DNA of 64,000 nucleotides from Planoprotostelium fungivorum (taxonomy: Eukaryota > Evosea > Variosea > Cavosteliida > Cavosteliaceae). The notes beneath the pieces were generated by a model, which was not told the DNA's origin, made no database searches, and saw nothing but the letters and a program-made list of their open reading frames with translations. This document shows, one piece after another, positions 12,101 to 24,100 of this stretch; position 1 is the first letter of the stretch; every line of letters begins with the position of its first letter. The stretch lies in NCBI GenBank assembly GCA_003024175.1, contig MDYQ01000104.1, positions 1 through 64,000 of the forward strand, written 5' to 3'. The position numbers and the translations under genes are program-made.

Positions 12101-12770
12101 TGCTATCCCTCTCGTTGTCGACGTCGACCAAGCCGATCACATCTCTTCTCTCCTCCGTCTGAAGAAAGAGCTGAACATACCCCGTCTCATCATCCGTGGG
12201 GGAGCAGAGTCACACAAGTTGAAGAGTCAACTGGCTTCGGAGGGTGTCGCTGTCATCTTAGCACCGGCCAGACCGAAGCCCAACGAGTTCGAGACCTGGT
12301 GGAGTCCGTCCCTTTTATTTCGTTTTAATGTTTTTCCAGGAATTCGAGGGAAGATGCGGTGGTGGTGCTGAGAGAGGCTGGAGTGAACGTGTCCATCGCA
12401 GTGACGGACCGTGAGTGATGACGTCATCACACGTCATTGACAACGAGCAGCGGGATCCGTACGTAATTTGAGATGGGAGGCAGGGTGGGCCGTGGCCAAT
12501 GGAATGCCTTACGTGGAAGCACTGGCTTCCATCACTTCCGTTCCCGCCAAAATGTTTGGATTGAATGGAGTGGGTAGGATTCGAGTGAATGAAACGGCCA
12601 ACTTTGCTCTCTACGGAGGAGATCCACTCTCTCTGTCTTCTTCCGTTCAGGTATGACACGCGATCATCATCACTTGAACATCCATCGTTCGATCATGATC
12701 ACATCATCTGAGACACCTGCAGTTGGTCGTTGCAAACGGATACTTAGCCTGCAACCCCCAACAATTCTAA
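9165..12770 (+). CDS. Membrane-anchored tandem amidohydrolase
   Basis: An N-terminal cytosolic tail of about 20 residues (MIMEELLIEEGSSRRRVK) is followed by a single membrane anchor (WILYIPIILLALIFLSN), predicting a type II protein. The first catalytic region is imidazolonepropionase-like: KGEIVTPGLVDMHSHLGVYS holds the metal-binding HxH. It continues with RSGGVTTSLVLPGSGNIMGG and FKIAAFHHGLEAWRVP. A second, diverged copy begins around 11400 (DGSVTCVD, GGVVIPGIVSLDGST) and lacks the HxH. It runs through AFGGGVTSNIVLPQGNR to EAGWAVANGMPYVEALASIT and NFALYGGDPLSL. Two-domain proteins of this kind occur in fungi and other protists. I infer a hydrolase of unknown substrate facing the lumen or outside. 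About fifteen introns interrupt it, several with palindromes (9905, 10276, 12415). The stop lies 20 bp from the convergent surface-protein stop. Confidence 0.8.
9905..9924. repeat. Intronic palindrome, CATCTACAACGCTGTAGACG
   Basis: Imperfect palindrome within a 43-nt intron (9893-9935) of the amidohydrolase gene. The exons around it read PTFPQ and MRALDGLNP. Confidence 0.8.
10276..10295. repeat. Perfect 20-bp intronic palindrome of a second type
   Basis: GTGACGTCACGTGACGTCAC is self-complementary over all 20 bases and occupies most of a roughly 37-nt amidohydrolase intron between exons ending in NRFLKA and beginning with ELRRAQDEWD. It contains nested CRE-like TGACGTCA and E-box CACGTG cores. 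Confidence 0.8.
12415..12430. repeat. Perfect 16-bp intronic palindrome
   Basis: GTGATGACGTCATCAC begins four bases after the first base of a roughly 40-nt donor-to-acceptor intron (GTGAG...GAGCAG) in the amidohydrolase gene. Its centre is TGACGTCA-like, as in the palindrome at 10276. Confidence 0.75.
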
Positions 12771-12789
12771 CGAAATAAACAAAACTTTA

Positions 12790-15363
12790 TCACTCCAACC
12801 GATATCGATTATAAATCATCCTCCTCCTTGCCCAGATGAATAAGATGGCCACCGTGACAAACCCTACCAGACCGCCCACGACGCTAACTGGAATGATCCA
12901 CCTCAGAGGATCTGGTGGTGGATCCTTCAGCTCGATGTCCCTCCCCACCGTTCGGCTGAATGCCGCCGATCGAGATGAATGCCCGGTGACGCAGGCGCCC
13001 GTCGAGTAGAGGCGAAACGAGCCGTAAGGGAGGTAGAGGATCTGGTAGGACTCCTCGTAGGTGCTGCGCTGGAAGCCTGACGTGTAGAGGGTGCCGTTCG
13101 TGTGGTAGATGGAGTAGATGAGGTAGAAATCACCGCAGGTGCAGTTGTAACTGCCACCGTGGAGGGCGTACGAGTAGGTGCCGTCGGTGTAAGCGTGGTC
13201 GCTCTTCTGTTGGAGTTGAACGGATTCGGAAGAGAAGTGAACGGGTGGTGATTCGGTGAGGTATTCGGCAAAGAGTCCGTCGCGGTGGTAGTCCGTCGCC
13301 ACTCTGTCGTTCCCCCTTTGGTAGACGATCGATACGTACGGTACGTCGTAGGAACTACAGGATGGGTCGGAGTAGGCCGGCGTGGGGGGGAGGAGGATGC
13401 TCTCGGTCTTCAAGTCCGATTCGATGTCTCTGTAGTCTCCCGAGGAGAAGCGTAACGTGGCGGGTGTGAACCCACAGATGCTCCCCATATTCTCCACGAT
13501 CTGACGGCTCCACTGGAGTGACAGTCGGATCTTCCCATCTTCTCCACGGATCAAAGTCATGAAGCTCCCCGTGTCATTGAAATTCTGCCACAAGTTCCGT
13601 ACGCTCCCGACGACATCGGAGGGCTCCACGATGATGTTGACGGTGTGGACGACTTGTCCATCTAGATCGTAAGAGGAGACCATCAACATCTTGTATGTGC
13701 ATCTGTCTTCCCCTGGTAACTTCTGCGTGTAATAATTCCGATCGGTGATAAGTCGTAGACTGCGTGGCGAGCCGTTCTCTTCTGAAATTTTCAAGTCGGT
13801 GTGTCGTGTGGCGTAGACGGTACATCTTTCTTGCAGGTAATCATTCTTGGTTGCGTCGGTCGATAGGTGGAGGTAACCATCGGATTCGACGTAAGCCCTC
13901 CGGAAGAGGGGGATGGGAGGTACGTATTGTACGTAAAATCCGGTCGCGTTGTGAGTCGTGAGGAGGGTGACGTTGGTGTAGGGGTCGCAGTTAGAGGAAG
14001 CTCCGACGGTCCGAGGAAAATCCATGGGAATTCCGCCGTAGAGAAGAACGTAACGCTTTGCCGCCGTGGGATACGGTGAAATCTCGTAGAAAATTCGATT
14101 GACAGTGTACTTGGTGTTTTCGTCCAGTCTGGTGGCCGAGGTAGCGACACCTTCTCTCATCACGATCTCTTCGATGATCAGACGATCGATGTCGTTGACT
14201 CGTCCCGGATATTCTTCTTCATCGTCGTTGGCGAGTGACTCTACGTGTACGTAATCCATACGTACTCCCAAGATCATCCATCTACCCCTCAAGCGTAACG
14301 TACTTCCCACAGAATCCACGAGCTGAGATGCAGATTCGGAGGATCTCACATCAGCCTCCCAATGTCCTTCTCCTCGCAGAGTGCAGCCTCTGAACTGAAA
14401 GTATTGTCCGCTTGTTGATGAGTTGTTGATGGATGTTATGAAGCTGTCGTGAGTCTCCAGGCCGTTGGGGAAGTTGTTCTTCCCGCCGAAAGTAACCGTT
14501 GAACGGTTGAATGACGCCGGATTGAAATTCGGTCCGCTGAGAATGGAATCGGAGATGCTGCACGTGATGCAGTGATCGAGTGCCATGTTGGAACCGATGA
14601 TGGTGGCGTTGTGAAGAGTGAGCTTCACGTCAGAGGAGTATTGAGATACGTTGGCAAGAAGTGTGGGGATTTGAATATCCAAGTGATGTGGCTCGTCTGA
14701 ATGAAGTTGGACATCCCGTAGATTCCACGTCGCGAAGCCTTCGATGACACTGGACGATTCTGAGACGATCGTTCCGGAGAAGATGAGATCTCCCGTCCAG
14801 TGGAGGCGGTCACCCAGAATGAGAAATCCATCGAGGACGGTGGTGGGGGAATCGAAGGTAGTGGCGCCCAAGAAGGTGAGGGTCGCACCATATTGGAATG
14901 TACTAGATGAGATGTGGATGTTGGTGCCGGAGGACAGTCTGAGATTCGACGACGAAGAGACAAAAAGCTCTCCTATGATGATGGAGTTGGAGATGGTTAC
15001 ATCACTACCTTCTACGGTGAGAGTGGTGAGGTTGGTGTCTGTGGATAATCCAAAATGAGTGCTGAACACAATGAGAGACGTCGTAATATGATACATCACC
15101 AGTTCTCGATGGAAACGCGAGAGTATTCTAGTTTGAATGGGGTTGGTTGATAGATGTTCCGAAAGACAATGGGTGTGTTGGATTCAGGAACTTTCAATCG
15201 GGACGTACAATTCCAACAGCTGGCCTTTGATTTTGTCAGTGGACGATGTTGCCATTCAACGCACATCAGATGTAGTTCCCTGACAATCATTGACGTAATA
15301 ACATTGATCCTCTCCTCTGGATAATGCTAATAGAAGCAATGAGAGGGTTACCCTGGACCACAT
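12790..15363 (-). CDS. Large type I membrane surface protein
   Basis: Three exons (15363-15265, 15224-15100, 15061-12790) with introns of 40 and 38 nt give 831 residues; the last exon alone encodes 757. The N-terminus MWSRVTLSLLLLALSRG is a signal peptide. Next comes a short Cys-containing region, then about 230 residues rich in Ser/Thr/Ile/Val repeats such as DVTISNSIIIGELFVSSS, which look like a parallel beta-helix or right-handed solenoid. The membrane-proximal ectodomain has paired cysteines and many N-glycosylation sequons. One membrane segment (WIIPVSVVGGLVGFVTVAIL) precedes a very short basic tail ending RRRMIYNRYRLE. I infer a cell-surface or phagosomal protein. No enzymatic motif is seen and I do not recognise the family. 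Confidence 0.8.
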
Positions 15364-16388
15364 AGTCTTCCTTCGTGGGGTTCCTCCCTGAGGGTGTCCT
15401 CAAATCGCGTTGCACAGATTTTATTTTTGACGTATTTCCGTGACAAGCGCGCGTCCCCATCAAACACATTAAATCTCGGATCTAGATTTTGCGCAAGTAT
15501 GAATATGACAGCATTTCATCCGATCCTTCAGCCACGGCACAAGATCACGACGTAGAAAGAGGTGCAGGAAAGTTATAGAGAGTGTTAGGTTACGATGATA
15601 ATCGATCGGGAGATGACTATGACGATCCTATAGTTTTACGATATGATCTAGAGTGATAATAGATAACGAAACAAAAGATAAGAAGACTACGGGTTCTTTG
15701 TGAGGGTTGAAAGCTTTATTTAGCTATGCGTGATGAAGTCTACAACGAGCCGTAACAGAGAGTAGGGGGACGCAGAGACAGACAGAGGCAGTTGAACAGG
15801 CTAAAAGGTTTGATGATGGAGATGAATACAAAGCTGGCTTCTTCAAGACGTGGACATCGGTCAGTAATTTGGGTAATTCTGATTAGCATTCCGGGGAAAC
15901 ATGCCATTATCTTTGGTACAATTGCTCTCGTTCACCGTCATTCATCTCTATCGAAAGGCTGATCCCATTCATGGCTCAAAATACAATCGATGCTACAGCA
16001 AGGAGAGACAAAGTCATTTGCTGCAGTCAAACAAAACACGGCTGATGGTGACTTTTAGAGGCAATTGTCCACAATCGTCACAGGTTGTGATCTTGTTGGG
16101 TATCGTTTAGAAGTTTTCGATCAAAAGTTGATCAGTGATGGTCATGAAATGTCGCGTCAATATATCTTCCCCTGGACTATGGAGGGCAGCCAACACAGGG
16201 GCTCGGTTTCATCAATGAAGAAAGATGATGTTCACATCTCTTTTGTGGAGACGGTATTGGCTGTGAGGCTGTGATATCCTTGAAAAAGAATTTCGTTGCA
16301 GAATTGGAACTTGTAGTTGTAAGCGGAGAAACACCGGAACAATGCGGAGAAACTGGAAAGCATCAAAAGAAGATAACAGACGTACGAG
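15364..16388. other. Intergenic region, no gene assigned
   Basis: About 1 kb between two divergently transcribed starts. It holds an AATAAA on the minus strand near 15716 and several frames shorter than 70 codons with no recognisable motif. The longest candidates lie near 15901-16110 on the plus strand and 15735-15905 on the minus strand. A small unrecognised gene is possible. A CTACAACGAG fragment at about 15741 resembles the intronic half-site but lies outside any intron I can define. Confidence 0.35.
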
Positions 16389-17926
16389 ATGGGCAGAAGC
16401 TTTGTTGTTGGTGTCGGTATGACTAAGTTCGATAAGCCTCGAGGTCAGAGGGATTACCCAGAGATCGGTCTGGAGGCAGCCGTCAAGGCCCTCACTGACG
16501 CAGGTGAAGTATATCGCTCTTTCACCCCTGATGTGATGCACAGGTATCACGTATGACGATGTAGAGCAAGCGTACACTGCCTATGTCTACGGTGATTCCA
16601 CCTGTGGACAGCGTGTCCTGTACCAAGTGACCGACACACTCGATCTCCTCACATTCTAACACGAATAGTTGGGATTGACTCAGATTCCCATCGTGAATGT
16701 CAACAACAACTGCAGCACTGGCTCGTCCGCTTTGGCCCTGGCTCGTGCCGCCGTCGAATCTGGACAGGCAGACTGTGTCATGGCTTTGGGATTCGAGAAG
16801 ATGGCCCCGGGTTCTCTCTCTGCGGCATTCAACGATCGAGTCAACCCACTCGATCGAATCGTCACCATGCACATGGAAGGAAGAGGAGGATCCAGCTTCG
16901 GTCCCTTTGCCGCTCAGATCTTTGGAGAAGGTGCGTCCATCCATCTTTCACCATCGTATCATCACATCTCTAACACGAGAGACAGGTGCTGCTGAGTACT
17001 GCGACAAGTACGGAGCCACCGTCTCACACATCAACCGCATCGCCGCCAAGAATCACCGACACAGCGTCAACAACCCTTACGCCCAGTTCAGAGTCGACAT
17101 GACCGAACAGCAAGTGGCCTCCGCTCCTCAAGTCACTCCCAACCTCACGAGAGCCGGCTGCTGCCCCACATCCGATGGAGGTGCATGCGTCATCGTGGCC
17201 AGCGAGAAGTTTGTGAGAGAGAGGAAGTTGGAGAACCAAGCCATCGAGATCTTAGGCATGGGAATCGCCACAGACAGTCCCAGAGTATTCGAGAGGAGCC
17301 ACATCGAGCTCGCCGGTGGGTTCAAACTCGACTTTCCAAACTGAAGGATCATCAGGTGCAGACATGACCCGCACGGCGGCTCAGAGAGCGTACAAGGCCG
17401 CCAAATTGACCCCCAAGGACATCAAGGTCGTCGAACTCCACGACTGCTTCGCCGCCAACGAGCTCATCACCTATGACGCCCTCGGTCTGTGCCCCCCCGG
17501 TCAGGCCGGAAAGCTCATCGACGCCAACGACGTCACGTACGGTGGTAAATACGTCGTCAATCCATCCGGAGGTCTCCTCAGCAAGGGACATCCACTGGGA
17601 GCGACTGGCCTGGGCATGACCTTCTTCCTCGTCATGCAACTGAGAGGCTGGGCCGGTAAGATGCAGGCCGATCAGGTCAACTATGCACTCTTGCACAATC
17701 TGGGCCTGGGAGGATCGGCCGTCGTGGCTATCTTTGGTCGCCCTGACTTCTACAAGGAGGGAGGGGAAGACGGAAGGAAGAGAATGGGATACAACCACGG
17801 TGCAGAGTGCAAGGAAGGTGTCGATGAGAGTCTATTGGCTAAGGTGAGAGGGAGGTGTGAGGGGAGACTGAGAGAGGGCAGACGAAGAGCAAGAAGAACA
17901 ACGAGTGGGCGAGAGCCAAGTTGTAA
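16389..17926 (+). CDS. SCPx-type peroxisomal 3-ketoacyl-CoA thiolase
   Basis: The protein matches the thiolase half of sterol carrier protein X, which cleaves branched 3-oxoacyl-CoAs in peroxisomal beta-oxidation. It starts [14 protein letters not shown]. It has the nucleophilic cysteine in [14 protein letters not shown], the LHDCFAANE motif and [14 protein letters not shown] near the end. Introns include 17316-17355 (40 nt), which joins IELAG to ADMTRTAAQ, and a last intron at 17844-17881 (38 nt). Removing that last intron replaces an unlikely Arg-rich tail with [10 protein letters not shown], ending in a canonical -AKL peroxisomal targeting signal. No SCP2 lipid-transfer domain follows, unlike animal SCPx, so this is a free-standing thiolase. 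The gene converges on the EF-hand gene, 128 bp away. Confidence 0.9.
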
Positions 17927-18054
17927 GATAAAGTTGGATGAAGATAAGTGAATTAGATAAAGCATGAGTGAATTAGATGAATAGTATGAGTGAATGAGAT
18001 AAAGAGTATAAGTGAATCAGATGAAGAGGAGAAGAGTCGAACAGTTTGAATTTA

Positions 18055-21044
18055 TCAGAGGATCTCGCAGCAACAACAAGATTCCTTCTTACGAGGTCGT
18101 GGAGGGATGAGAGGGGAGCTCTCGCTGTGTCCAATGGCTATGCTCGTGTCGTCGTTCACCGATGAACTGAGAACCCGTCCACTCTTTGTCAACTCTTCTC
18201 TCTTCTGCGAGTGATCCAACTTCTATACTGCATCAGATGATGAGTGGACTCAACGTCTCACCATCTTGAGCATGGCCCTGTCGTCCTCCATCATCTTGTT
18301 CTCCTGCTTGAGGAGGGTGATGAGAGATAACCGCTCGATGTCTCTCCTCTTGTAGAGCTCGATGTCACTCTCGAGGGTGTGGAGGAGACTCTGCAGGTTG
18401 GTGTCCTTTGACTCTCTTCCCACTATAACGATTCAGTAAGGTTCGTGGGGTGGAGAGGCGGAAATTCAGAAGAAATTCCAGCGCCTCTCCGCCCAATGTA
18501 CGGAAGCGGGCGACCATAGGTCGTTGTCTACTTCCATACGTAAGAGGTGGAAAAGTCATCGAAATCCCACCGGGTTGTACGGGATGCGTGACGACACCGT
18601 TGGTCGGTGGTGAAGTCATCGGTGCCTTGTTCGTCTCTTGGTACTTTTGTAACTGTGAGATGTTATCGATCTACACCGTTGTAGATGGATCACCCTCTCG
18701 TTGGCGTCGTGTAATTGTTTTCTCAGGAGAGCGTGTTCGTCTTGCAGGCATTTTAGAGACACGTCCACCTTCTCCAAATTTCTCAACTTGACTTCCGTGT
18801 TGTCTAATCTCTCCTGTTCACGTGTCAGCCTCCACGGTTGATCGAGGCATTCAGGTGGTGAGAGCACCCACCTTGAGGTAAGCGTTCTCATCTTGAAGCG
18901 ACTTGGTCTGATTGCTCTCCACTCTTACGCTCGCCCTCGGATTTCCGTCTTCCATTCCTCTCATCTTGTCCTTCAGCATCTTGTTTTCTTGCTCTAAGGC
19001 GTGCATTCTCTGCTTCTATTCAGTCTTGAAGAGGAAGATGTCTCACCCCCTCTGTCATGGGTGAGATGGGTCGGATGGGTGACAGTTCTAAGTTCATGGT
19101 GGGGATGTCCATTCGCTGAATCGTCTGACCTGTTTGTCCTCAATTCTCAAATGTCATCATGATCGGTGATGATCGACATGATGATGATCGTATCATGTCG
19201 ATGATCACCACAGGGTGATCTGTTCGTTCTCCTCACCATTGCCTGCGCTAAATGAGGCACGACTGGCTCTCGGTGTTCTCAATTTGGCCAGTTGTTGTTC
19301 CAAGATCTCGATCTGGGGCTCCAGGGTCTGTATCCCTTCGAATGGATTCTTCTCTCCCTGTCTCATCTCTAATTTCGCACAGGCCGAACGCCACTCTGAA
19401 ATCTCGTGTTCGTTTCTATTCGACTTCAGAGACGAGAGAATCGATTGCGATCACTCTTCCAGGGCGGCTTGCATCTCGTTGATGATGTCCTGACGTTGTT
19501 TCAACATGTCCGTGTCCTCCACGTGTTGGGCGAGTAACTGTCTCAATTGTGTGCTGTGATCTTCTCTCGTCTTGTATTTTTCCATCAAGTCCATGTGTTC
19601 TCTCTCCAAATGGTTGTACTTCTCTCGTAACTGAAACAATTGAGTCATCACCATCATCTCTTCATCACTCTACCTCGGTTAATTGTTCGTTCGAGCGATT
19701 CTCTCCAAAGGATGTGCTTGTCCTGCGAGGTTGAGTTGAGAAGATGGATTGAATCGAAATCACTTGAAGGTGGGGGCTGTGGTATCCACGGTGGGTCTCC
19801 TCTCCGCGGTGTATCCGTGTCTAGGTGACATGGGAGGACTCTGACTCTGTGATGGTTCGTATCTCGAATCTGCGAATGCGATGTGAGACTCACCTCCGGT
19901 TCGTGGGACATCTCCTGCAGACTTCCTATGATATCTCAACTGGATGTCTCACGAGATAGACTCACGATTGAGGACATCCCTCTCTTCCATCAATTTGATG
20001 TTGACTCGATTGGCCATCGTCTCCCTTCTCTTCATCGTCAGAATCTCCTCCTTCAACGTCTCCAACTACAACGAGTCAAAACGGTCTCGTCACCACCCTC
20101 TCACCTCTTCTGACAGTTGCTTGTTCGTCTCTTTCGTTCGGTCAGCTTGGTGTAATTTTCTCTTCGCTTCCTTCAACGTCTCTTCATCGCGGCTGATTCT
20201 GTCTAATAATTCGAATTGTCTCTCGTCTCTCTCGATCAACTCGGCTTTCAGCGTTATGACAGTCTGTCGTCACCATCAGCAACGGATGACATGGTGTGAA
20301 CTAACCTTCTTCAAAGATGCAACTTCTTCTGTCAGATTGTCTACTTCTTGTGACAACTGAGATTTTCCTCAACATGGATGGTGAGGGATGGGAGCTCACC
20401 GCGTATTGCATGCCGATCAGTCTCTTGTTGGATGCGTTACGACTGGGTGTGGAGACGTAATTCGAAAATCTTTTTCTGAAGTCATCCAAAGACAGGATGA
20501 TAGAATCCTAAGAATCATCTTCAGATTCTCCCGTTTGCACGTCATGATGTATGTGTGATATGATGAATGGATGCAATGGATTGCGAATTATACGTCAAGT
20601 CCATATGGATACGCACTCTGTTGTTATCCTGTGGGAGATCTAGATCGGGTTGAGGGATGGGAGCCGGTTCAGCACTGTCCAAAAGAGGTGCCAGACCATC
20701 TACGAATTCTTGGAAATCGATGTAACCTTGGACAGTCAATCTTTCTTGCACACAGACGAAAAATGATCCTCACCTTTTCCTTGTTTGTCAAGTGAACTAA
20801 AGAGAGAGTCCAATTCCGATTCGGGCACTGGTTGTCCTCCATTCAGTCGTTCGACAGTCGCCCTCAGTTCCTGTCGATCGATCTTGCCATTTCCATCGAG
20901 ATCGCACTCCTTAAAGAGATCCTGCATCCATTTCACTTGTTCGTCGCCGAGTGCATTGCCATCCGTCTGCGATTACATATCAGAATCGAAGAGGGGAGAC
21001 AAATATATGTGCGTAATTAAACATACGATACGAAGATATACCAT
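18055..21044 (-). CDS. EF-hand, coiled-coil protein with CaaX box
   Basis: Two EF-hand loops lie at the N-terminus: DLDGNGKIDRQE and DKQGKGYIDFQE. The second is completed only across an intron. About 700 residues of heptad-rich coiled coil (Glu/Lys/Leu/Gln) follow. The last exon ends PRPRKKESCCCCEIL: a polybasic patch, a cysteine cluster and a C-E-I-L CaaX box, where the final Leu favours geranylgeranylation. I infer a calcium-responsive membrane-tethered scaffold. EF-hand plus coiled coil plus prenyl tail recalls Rab45/CRACR2A proteins, but no GTPase domain is present. The proposed first exon is just the ATG (21042-21044), spliced by a 75-nt intron to TDGNALGDEQVKWM; this is the weakest part of the model. 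The intron at 18693-18653 (41 nt) carries the palindrome, and another near 19150-19210 has a long hairpin. Confidence 0.75.
18669..18686. repeat. Intronic palindrome in a minus-strand gene
   Basis: ATCTACACCGTTGTAGAT, one mismatch from self-complementary, sits in the 41-nt intron 18693-18653 of the EF-hand/coiled-coil gene. The flanking exons read HDANER and LQKYQETNK. This shows the element is not confined to one coding strand. Confidence 0.8.
19167..19207. repeat. Long intronic hairpin
   Basis: Arms at 19167-19182 and 19192-19207 pair at 15 of 16 positions around a 9-nt loop inside an intron of the EF-hand/coiled-coil gene. The arms are built from GATGATC-like units unrelated to the CTACAAC element. 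Confidence 0.65.
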
Positions 21045-21186
21045 GCTTGGCGCTGGTGTGAGATGTTCGTTTCCTGTCTTTTTATCAAGGAAAGAAGGAA
21101 CCAACCAAAACCCGCCCGAGGCCGAAATCTATCGTTGTAGACTGGATATGTCATAAAAAATGATAATATCACATTTATTCTACTTT

Positions 21187-24100
21187 TCACTCTCCTTTCT
21201 TTGGATTCGACATAGGTACGTCAGAGAGGGCTCCATATTGATCGGAGGGAAGGGTTATCGCAGCGTACTCAATCGGTCTGTCTGGATCGTCTTCCCCTTG
21301 CACTGCCTGAACTAAACTGGTTTGGTCTAATGCCTCTCCAGAGCTGAGGTAGCTGCAGATCTCTTGGAAGGTCGGACGATCCTCCGGTGCAGTTCTCCAA
21401 CACACTGAACTATGTCATGACAAGTACATCATCGCGATCTCACCTTGGATGAGTTTGTAGATGGAGGGATCGCAATCAGAGGGTATAGGAAGTCTCTCTC
21501 CACGAGTGGAGACGTCTATGGCCCATGCCTTCCCAGGGGTCTTTCACCGATTCTCCATTAGCTGACGGAGGATCATCTTCTCACCGGTGAGGATCTCCCA
21601 ACAGACGACACCAAAAGAGAAAACGTCTGACTTGACCGAATATGCGCGCTGAGTGAGAGCTGTGAAGGTGAGGAGAGAATTAACGAGAGAACCATCCTCA
21701 CCTTCGGGTGCCATCCATTTTAGAGGACCAATTTCACTATTCGTGTTGTTGCTGTCGTTCATCTGCACTCTGGACATACCGAAATCAGATACTTTCGGCT
21801 CGTTGTGCTTTGACAATAAGATGTTCCTATTTCAACGTCAAATCTCTCCCCCATTGTTGGAATCTTATTCTCACCTGACAGCCAGATCTCTATGGATGAC
21901 CTTTTCCATGTGAAGATGGAGCATTCCCTGTGCTTTACGTCGTCAGAATCATTGTGCCTTCATCAAATGGAACACACCGATCCCTTGGATGAACTTCAAT
22001 TTTGTGTCCCAATCGACCTCTCTCCTTCTCAGAAGTTCATACAATCCTCCTCCCTCGCAGAATTCGGTCACCAGACTCAGTGGATCGGGAGGTATGGTCA
22101 TGCCTGAGAACAATGAGAATCAACAGCGAATGAGACGAGATGAGATCACCGATGAATATGACGACGTTAGGGTGAGCTCTGAGACTCTGTAGTATAGACA
22201 CTTCAGACAAGAAGGATTGAACTTGCTCTGCTGTCACGTGTTCGGCTCTGATCTGTACCACGTCATTCTACGTCATCACCACGATGTTCACCTGCTTCAC
22301 GGCCACAGAGATGTCCCTCCATTTGGACTTGAATACGATACCGAAAGAACCTTCTCCCAACATGGTGGACCCTTGCAGCTCGGAGAATTGGAGGAGACTG
22401 TGTTTCGCTCCGTCCAAGTTGAACTGACTCATGTCTAACACGACGCTGCGGTAATTGCTGAGAACCATCATTCTCCTGCGGTAGAGGAAGAGAGACAGTG
22501 CCAAGATGATGATGGCTACCATGGCAAGTATACCTATCACGATACCTGACATGTCTTAATCGTCCGTTGTTGTCGACATAGTACTCACCTACGATAGCTC
22601 CCACGGATAGAGAGTGATCACTCGATGGTGCGCTGGCGATCTGCGGTATGGGAGAGACCGTTCCGTTCATGGTGATGATGCCGTACGAAGCGTAAGCGGA
22701 GCTGTTAGCAGAGACCGCGGCTAAAAATAGATCCACCACTCTCTGTGCAGATCCCTGAGTAGATCCCCCCGGGGGTGGCTCCACGGTCATATCCACGATG
22801 ACACTTCCCTGCTTGGTATCCAGTATCTTGAATCGATCGGCTGAAGTGTCTGTCGCCTCAGCTATGTTCTTGACGAAGTTTTGAGAGTTGAAGGTGGATA
22901 GATTTCCCTCCATACGAAGTCGTAGGGATACGGAAGCGTAGTCACTCGTGTTGCAAGACGTCTGGCAGTACTGTCTGACGCTGGATGGGATGGGACATTG
23001 AAACGAATTTTTGCTGAGATCACAGAAGGTGGAAGAGCTGATGATGAGATCGTCTGCGTATTGGAGTCTGTTCTTTCTTCAGTGGATAGTGCAACCAAAT
23101 AATTCTCACTGATTGTGGGACATGATGATCTGTTTGATGGTCAGGGGAAGGAACGAGATTTGTCCTTGGAATCGATTGTGACTGATGTCAACCGTTGAGA
23201 TCAGTTTCGCACTGCGAAGATCCATCATGCTTCCCTCCAGTTCATTGTAGCTGACGTTCAGATAGACCAGTTTCAGATTCACCGTGGACGTTGGAACTTG
23301 TCCAGAGAACATATTATTACTATCTTCATCAGACATCGTTCATTTCACGTGAAACATCTCACCTGACGTCAAAGTACTGCAGAGAAGTACCAATATCGGA
23401 TAGCCAACCGAGTGAACCGACAAACAGATTGTCATGTAGATCGACCACATTCGGATCGGATAATATAGGAGGTACCTCCCCTTGCAGTAGATTGTTTGAC
23501 AGATCTATCACCGATAGAGATCTGAGGGCTCCCACTTCCTTCGGTATCGGACCGCTCAGCAAATTCCTCGTCAGATTCAAACTGGAGAGGTGCGACAGTT
23601 GTCCGAAGACTGAAGGAATCTGATGATGTCAGATCTGTCGCATCTACAGATCGAATCCTCACCGGTCCGGATAAATTGTTGTTCGACAGATCGATGCTCT
23701 GTAGCAGGGTACAATTAGCCAGGGAGGGATCGATATTCCCGCTCAAAAGATTACCGCTAGCCGAGAAGAATTGGAGAATCGGGGGGAAAGCGGTGGGAAG
23801 ATTGCCGGTGAAGTTGTTGTGGGATAAATCCAGTTGAGTCATGAGAGGATTGGTCAACACGAACCCGATGCCACCGGAGAACTGATTATAGGAGCTGTCG
23901 ACATGTCAGGAGCGTCGACGTGAACGAGTGTCACTCACATATTGAGATACGTAAGTCCCAAAAGAGAAGAGATGATGGTGGGGAGCAATCCGTTGAGGGA
24001 GTTATCTGCATCGATTGAGACGTCTCGTATGATATCCTCACTCTCACCTGAGACATCCAAATGATTGATGTACAACAATCCAGTGCTCCAATAGGCCAAA

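Noticed and set aside
16522-16944. 140-codon minus-strand ORF
   Set aside because: Shadow of the SCPx thiolase exons, which carry the conserved cysteine motif on the plus strand.
22263-22913. 216-codon ORF taken as a separate gene
   Set aside because: Only its first part is real (the membrane-proximal exon of the receptor kinase); the remainder reads through an intron in the wrong frame.
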